A stretch of 64,000 bases of DNA, taken from positions 249,441 to 313,440 of the forward strand of contig WTPW01000663.1 in the NCBI GenBank assembly GCA_009809945.1. The letters are read 5' to 3'. Made by a program: the position numbers and the translations under genes. The notes under the pieces are model-generated. The model was not told where the DNA came from and searched no databases. It saw nothing but the letters and a program-made list of their open reading frames with translations. This stretch comes from Gigaspora margarita. Its lineage: Eukaryota; Glomeromycota; Glomeromycetes; Diversisporales; Gigasporaceae. This document shows, one piece after another, positions 59,462 to 64,000 of this stretch (its first letter is position 1; each line of letters begins with the position of its first letter).

Positions 59462-60597
59462 TAGTGATGGGCAACGCGCGGGATTTAAAAACTCTCGCGC
59501 GGGATTTTAATATAAGATTATCTGGCCTGCGTTAGCATATCACCTGGCCCGCGTTAACAAAACATCTGGCCTGCTTTAACATAAGTGGGCCAATTCCTAA
59601 TTAGTATTTGATGTACTTACATATGCACACATTAACTTTTTATTTATTTCTCGTTCCACAAATATACGTATGTACAGGTTGAAATAAATTTTTTAAATTG
59701 TCATTATTAATAAAGTGGGAATCTAGACTTTTAATATCTTGCATAAAATAATACACCAAGAACATTGTGTGCGAAAATCTCCAATTTCAGTGATTATTTC
59801 ATATGAGTGATAAGGTTAAATAAATTCGAGCCAAACATTTATGTGATTTATATAATTATTGACTATTTGATCAGAAATTATAAGTTCGATTATGAATTTC
59901 TTATGAGTCGTTTATGAATTTTTGTATGTATATAACCTAGTTATAAATTTTTGTATGTATGTACATACTTGATCACTATAAAATTTAGTACATTTATACC
60001 TGATTATACACCTGATTACTTATAAATTTTTATACGCTTATGATTTGATCGCTTTGTTACCATTATAATTTTTAAATATGTATTTATATAATAATATTTT
60101 CCTATGAATTTAATAATTAGGCCAGACCAATTTAATTCGGTGTTTTACATTACATCCTTCTCACAAAAGGGGGGGGGGAGGGAGGTGGTTCATATAGTAA
60201 AAATTTACAAAAATTTTTTTAAAAAACATTTTTTCCGATTTGTTCCGGGACTATATAAAAATTTTCCGAAATATTCCGTAGTCTTATGTATATCTATCTA
60301 AATTTTTTTTACTATGAGGGAGGGGGGGTAATGTAAACCACCGAAAATTGGTCTGGTCTTATAAGATTTAAATGTTTTAAAAGTAGGTTAAGTCTATATA
60401 AGCCTTTTTATTTGTAATCAATGCTGTAATGTTTATAAGAAATGATTATTATTTTAACGAGAAATTAAATTCCTCGTGATCATATATACACATATATATG
60501 TATATATATTTATTAATCGTGAAAAATCCAGAGACTCTACTCGATCCCGCGAATCCCGCGCGGGATTTTTAAAAAATTCGGGATTTGCCCATCACTA
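59462..60597. mobile_element. hAT-like element with nested insertions
   Basis: Ends TAGTGATGGGCAACGCGCGG and GGGATTTGCCCATCACTA. A perfect 8-base duplication CTATATAA (59,454-59,461; 60,598-60,605). CGCGCGGGATT motifs are subterminal. The interior includes the dispersed repeat shared in inverted orientation with 170-1,365 and a PIF/Harbinger-like MITE. No transposase. Confidence 0.85.
60120..60358. mobile_element. PIF/Harbinger-like MITE family B, copy 2 (nested in hAT)
   Basis: GGCCAGACCAATTTAATTCG and AAATTGGTCTGGTC, with TTA duplicated (60,117-60,119; 60,359-60,361). Poly(G) subterminal tracts as in the 33,185 copy. Confidence 0.8.
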
Positions 60598-60749
60598 CTA
60601 TATAAGGATCAACAGCACAACTTGATACGTGTAAACCAATATAATTGAGGAAGATAGGTAAACAAGTTACTAATATACACCCAATTCATTTTCATTAATA
60701 TTATCAAATTTCTAATCCGCAATAAATTCTTATTAATGAGTGTTTTTTT

Positions 60750-61155
60750 TTGCGCATATATCTATCTTGAAAATAAAATTTTAATCGAATTTTGTGAAAT
60801 TATGTGGCGAAACTCGCAAATTTTGTACTTTTGTGATATTTTGTGAATCACAAAATATCATCGTTCCTGCCACAGCGTAGCGACGGACCTTTAATTTTTA
60901 CGTAATCTAATGCAAAAATTTCGTTTTCGATGCATTTCGACCAAAATTATTTTTTTTGCATATATCTATCTAAAAAATAAATTTTGATCGAATTTTGTGA
61001 AATTATGTGGCGAAACTCGCAAATTTTGTACTTTTGTGATATTTTGTGAATCACAAAATATCATCATTCCTGCACAGAATAGCGAAGGACCTTTAATTTT
61101 TACGTAATCTAATGCAAAAATTACGTTTTCGATGCATTTGACCAAAATTATTTAC
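60750..61155. repeat. Tandem duplication, about 200-base unit, two copies
   Basis: CATATATCTATCT...CGAATTTTGTGAAATTATG...TGGCGAAACTCGCAAATTTT...TTTACGTAATCTAATGCAAA is repeated at about 60,752 and 60,957 with few differences. Each contains the palindrome GATATTTTGTGAATCACAAAATATC. No gene. Confidence 0.75.
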
Positions 61156-61159
61156 CTTT

Positions 61160-61820
61160 TTGTTGAAATTTTTTGTCACGCCGCCGCATGTCTATATTTA
61201 TGCTTTAAATGTAACAAAAATATGCACACTTACGCGTTTGTGTTACATGATAATATCATGTGCTCCGGATACATTAGCCGAGTATTATTCATGTAAAAAT
61301 AAATATTTTTAGTTAATTAATTGTACAGATTCAAAAATGGCATACGTTATTCTTCTAAATTGACAGGAATCAATAAACGACACATAACATATACAACTTG
61401 CATTTCATTATCGAAATAGATCTCTAGATAAATGCGCACCAAAACGTCCGTAAAAAATAGAAAAGGAAAGAACTACGATCACGTTGATCAACCAATGCCG
61501 ACGTACATACGGTGAAAGAAACTTAAAAATCTCAATCATTTTTACATATATAGAATAAGGAGAACTAATACATTGGGGATAAGCTAAATTATCAGCGGCT
61601 TATTTTAAGTTTAGTGGTATACATGAATAGTTGCTATTTATTACATATATTTTTAGTATGTGCAAAGAGATTGAGAATTTCCTTATTGAGAGAGGTTTTT
61701 AAATTTCCTGCACTATGGTGCAAGAAGTCTAAAACCACAATTATACCTTTTGGAAACACATCAATGAAGTGTGTGTGTGAATACTTTATTGAAGTCAATA
61801 ATTTAAGAAATATTGGATGT
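61160..61820. other. Intergenic, no supported gene
   Basis: The + strand ORF at 61,614-61,829 (71 codons, Cys-containing) matches nothing I know and runs into the next MITE. Not called. Confidence 0.4.
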
Positions 61821-62043
61821 TGCAGCTGATGCTGAAAACGGCTGATGCTGAAATTTTGACCTATTTTGATACAAATTTTTTAAAAATTTTTTGGGGTAAT
61901 TTTGTCAGTTTTTTTTTTTAGGGTTGGGTTAGGGTTTAGGGTGAGAATTGATTATTAAAGAGTATATGTGGATTTTAGCAGGGCATATATTTTCAAATCG
62001 CGTCCCCAAATTTCAGCATCAGCCGTTTTCAGCATCAGCTGCG
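61821..62043. mobile_element. MITE with GCAGCTGATGCTGAAA ends and telomere-like core
   Basis: GTTGCAGCTGATGCTGAAAAC and its near-complement GTTTTCAGCATCAGCTGCGAC at the two ends; ATTGGAT flanks both (7-base duplication). The core has TTAGGGTTGGGTTAGGGTTT. Related to the MITE in the array intron at 38.9-39.5 kb. Confidence 0.75.
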
Positions 62044-62953
62044 ACATTGGATTTACTGTACTACTTGATTATCTGCTTGGCGTAATCTGTAATCTATAAT
62101 CAAGTTACACATTAAAAATGTAGTTTAATTTATTGTTTAGATTTTGCCTCTATAAGGTGTAATAGTAGTTTTAGATTTCTTGCACAGTACGTACATAATC
62201 ATTGTCGTGAAACTCCGTTTCTGGTAAATTTTAAAAAAATTTTTTTTTGACTGACGTTCAAGAATTGCCGGACAGGAAGCGGGGATTGGCCTCCGGAGTC
62301 AGAATGACAATTTCTCGAAAGTCTTCATAAGAAATTTCCTTTAGTGAGTAACAAAAAGTTTTCGTTGAGAAGTTTAAATATGTAAATTGTTAGCTTTTAA
62401 CCATAATATAAATAACGCTAACATAAACGAATTTTAAAAATTTTGAAGTACCACCAACCTGGCACACATCAAAAATGGCATCAAGTTTCGCAGTACTGCA
62501 GTATTATTCTTAGAGTCGGCATGAAGAAGCATATCTGGAACAACAACTTGTTTTAGAGTAACCTTTAAATTCATTGGTGTGATATGCAACTTTCCGAAAT
62601 ATTTCCATTTTCTGAATTCTTTACTTTATCCCTCTCAAATGTAATTTAAAAGATTAGGAATGTTTAGAAAAATTGTATATAATCAAAGATTTTTGAAAGA
62701 ATGCTTGTCGAAAAGGGTTATTGTTCTGTTTGTGCAGCTAATTGCAAAAGTCTTAATTAAAAATAAAAAGAGTTATTTTAATAATATTTCTGTTTTAAAT
62801 AAATTTCTTTTTTGGATTTGTCAAAAGATAAAGTTCAAATTTTTACAAAATATGCATGTATGTACGGAAAAGAAATGTGTGCATCCAAGAATTATTGAGC
62901 AAATTCTTTCCTTATTAATACTTTGAGTCAAACAGGGAGTACCAAAAGCGTAG
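62044..62953. other. Intergenic, no supported gene
   Basis: A + strand ORF at 62,660-62,926 (88 codons, Lys/Leu-rich) has no recognisable motif. Slightly GC-richer sequence at 62,255-62,300. Nothing else supported. Confidence 0.4.
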
Positions 62954-63101
62954 TTGTCATCCAAACTATTTGGGACAGCCCAAAACCTTATCGATATGAT
63001 AATTGCCATCACATAGCTTTAATTCATTACTGTATGCCAATGTAATGTGATATTAATTATCACGCGGTTTGGGCTATCTCAAATAGTTTGGACGGTAACT
63101 A
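62954..63101. mobile_element. Mariner-type MITE
   Basis: GTTGTCATCCAAACTATTTG and CAAATAGTTTGGACGGTAAC are inverted ends with TA on both sides; extended by GGACAGCCCAAAACC / GGTTTGGGCTATCTC. It lies just upstream of the kinase-like gene. Confidence 0.75.
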
Positions 63102-63130
63102 TAAATAAAAGTTCTTTTGTAACAGTCATG

Positions 63131-63140
63131 CTATATAAAA
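63131..63140 (+). promoter_or_regulatory. Possible TATA box of the pseudokinase gene
   Basis: CTATATAAAA about 95 bases before the ATG at 63,229, at the 3' edge of the MITE. Plausible by position and sequence only. Confidence 0.4.
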
Positions 63141-63228
63141 AATTCGATAGCAATTACAGAACAAAAATACACAGTCTAACAAGCATATTTTTTCGTTCAT
63201 CACTTCAATAGTACAATTTTACAATATA

Positions 63229-64000
63229 ATGACCCGTCTTAGCAAAAAATGCGATGATACTTTTATTCCATACTATGACATAAAATTTATTAGAAAAATC
63301 AAGGAAGAAAATTTTAGCATTATCGAGCTTGCAGAACATAAAGGTATTTATTTGGTTGCTAATGCCGGCAGTATATTCTAAAAGAATTGAATTCAAAATC
63401 AAAAAATTTTAAATTATGTTTATTAATTATTTCCTTCAGTCTTTGTAGATAAATTATTTCCGTCTATTTTTGCAGTTAAAGCACCAAAAAAAGATAAAGG
63501 GAAAAAAATAATAATTGAGGAAATTCGAAAACATAATTATTTTTATTGCAAAAATGTAATCAACATTCGTGGATTGACAGAGTCTCCAAATGAAATTAGA
63601 TGTTTAATAATGGATTATGTAGAAAATGGAAATTTACATAAGTATCCTTCGAACAATACTCTTAAGTGGGAAGTAAAGTTAAAAATGTCTATTGATATCG
63701 CAAAAGGATTATTAGAATGTCATGATCATGATATTATACATTTAAATATAAATTCCGAAAATATTTTAGTGGATAAAAATTTAGAATTAAAGATCGCGGG
63801 TTTCGGTTTTAACAAAAACGTAGAATTTAGCAATGAAGGTAAGTTAATGATTTAATAATATTGATATTTTACGATTCCTGATTTCATTTTGTTATACGTT
63901 AGAAACTGTACGATGGGCTGCTCCTGAATACATTTCTGAACTTCAAAAAATGGATGAAAAAATGTTGAAACTTTCAGGTACATTTTAAGAGATTAATGGC
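63229..64000 (+). CDS. Pseudokinase of the Glomeromycotina kinase-like family, 5' part
   Basis: Three exons fit: 63,229-63,343, 63,476-63,838 and 63,903-63,977. Introns are GTATTT...TTTTGCAG (132 nt, phase 1) and GTAAGT...CGTTAG (64 nt, phase 1). A third donor GTACAT is at 63,978 and the gene continues outside the window. The N-lobe is short (IKFIRKIKEENFSIIEL, then VKAPK in the VAIK position). The hinge reads RCLIMDYVENGNLHKY (80-95). The catalytic loop is H127-L-N129 instead of HRD, though N134 of the loop is kept. The DFG motif is G147-F-G. Exon 3 gives RWAAPEYISE (APE). With both catalytic aspartates replaced, phosphotransfer is not expected, yet frame and splice sites are intact, so it is likely a signalling pseudokinase rather than a dead gene. 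Domain assignment is secure; role unknown. Confidence 0.85.

Overview
The window is very AT-rich, repeat-dense eukaryotic DNA. I infer an arbuscular mycorrhizal fungus (Glomeromycotina, Rhizophagus-like) with moderate confidence. The evidence is two members of the expanded Glomeromycotina kinase-like family (one with the EWIPYENF...GGFATVHSAIW signature), short AT-rich introns, tRNA-derived SINEs, a Helitron, and many small terminal-inverted-repeat elements. There are no rRNA or tRNA genes, no CRISPR array and no LTR retroelement that I can support. Two assembly gaps (runs of N) lie at 32,505-33,133 and 57,749-58,111.

The most important region is 37.4-47.7 kb. About every 80 bases on the + strand there is the composite signal (T/A-rich)AG | three bases | GTAAGTATAAA or GTAAGTACAAA: a 3' splice site, a 3-nt exon, and a 5' splice site. 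I count 86 such units. Read in order with the roughly 78-nt intervals removed, the units are closed by stops in two frames and fully open in the third. In that frame the first unit supplies AT and the second supplies G (an ATG). Eighty-five sense codons follow. The last unit supplies TG, and the next plausible acceptor exon begins with A (a TGA stop). Every intron is phase 2 and every exon is symmetric. This looks like a gene in which essentially each codon is its own exon. MITEs and a SINE have landed inside the introns. About one unit in six has a non-canonical donor or acceptor, so it is open whether the gene is live, decaying or spliced unusually.

Layout. 0-2.8 kb: dispersed-repeat DNA, partly an inverted copy of sequence at 59.5-60.1 kb. 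2.9-9.37 kb: a decayed Helitron with Rep and a helicase missing its Walker motifs. 10.8-12.9 kb: a TTAA-flanked element. 13.7-15.0 kb: a giant foldback element. 15.5-22.2 kb: a satellite-like array interrupted by a second TTAA element that carries a pogo-type MITE and a SINE. 22.4-22.9 kb: a tRNA-SINE. 23.4-27.25 kb: a composite inverted-repeat element with nested MITEs. 28-37 kb: MITEs, degenerate tandem repeats, a pogo-like element, a SINE and foldback fragments. 37.4-47.7 kb: the single-codon exon array. 48.2-51.0 kb: a kinase pseudogene split by a 1.5-kb hAT element. 51-54.6 kb: MITEs, foldbacks and a second Helitron 3' end. 55.1-56.4 kb (- strand): a secreted pepsin-type aspartic protease gene with two frame breaks. 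57-61.2 kb: hAT, PIF/Harbinger-like and tandem repeats. 61.8-63.1 kb: MITEs. 63.2-64 kb: the 5' part of an intron-containing pseudokinase gene running off the window.

The genes do not form a pathway. The window reads as a transposon-rich compartment holding a few rapidly evolving or decaying genes, with the microexon gene as the outlier.
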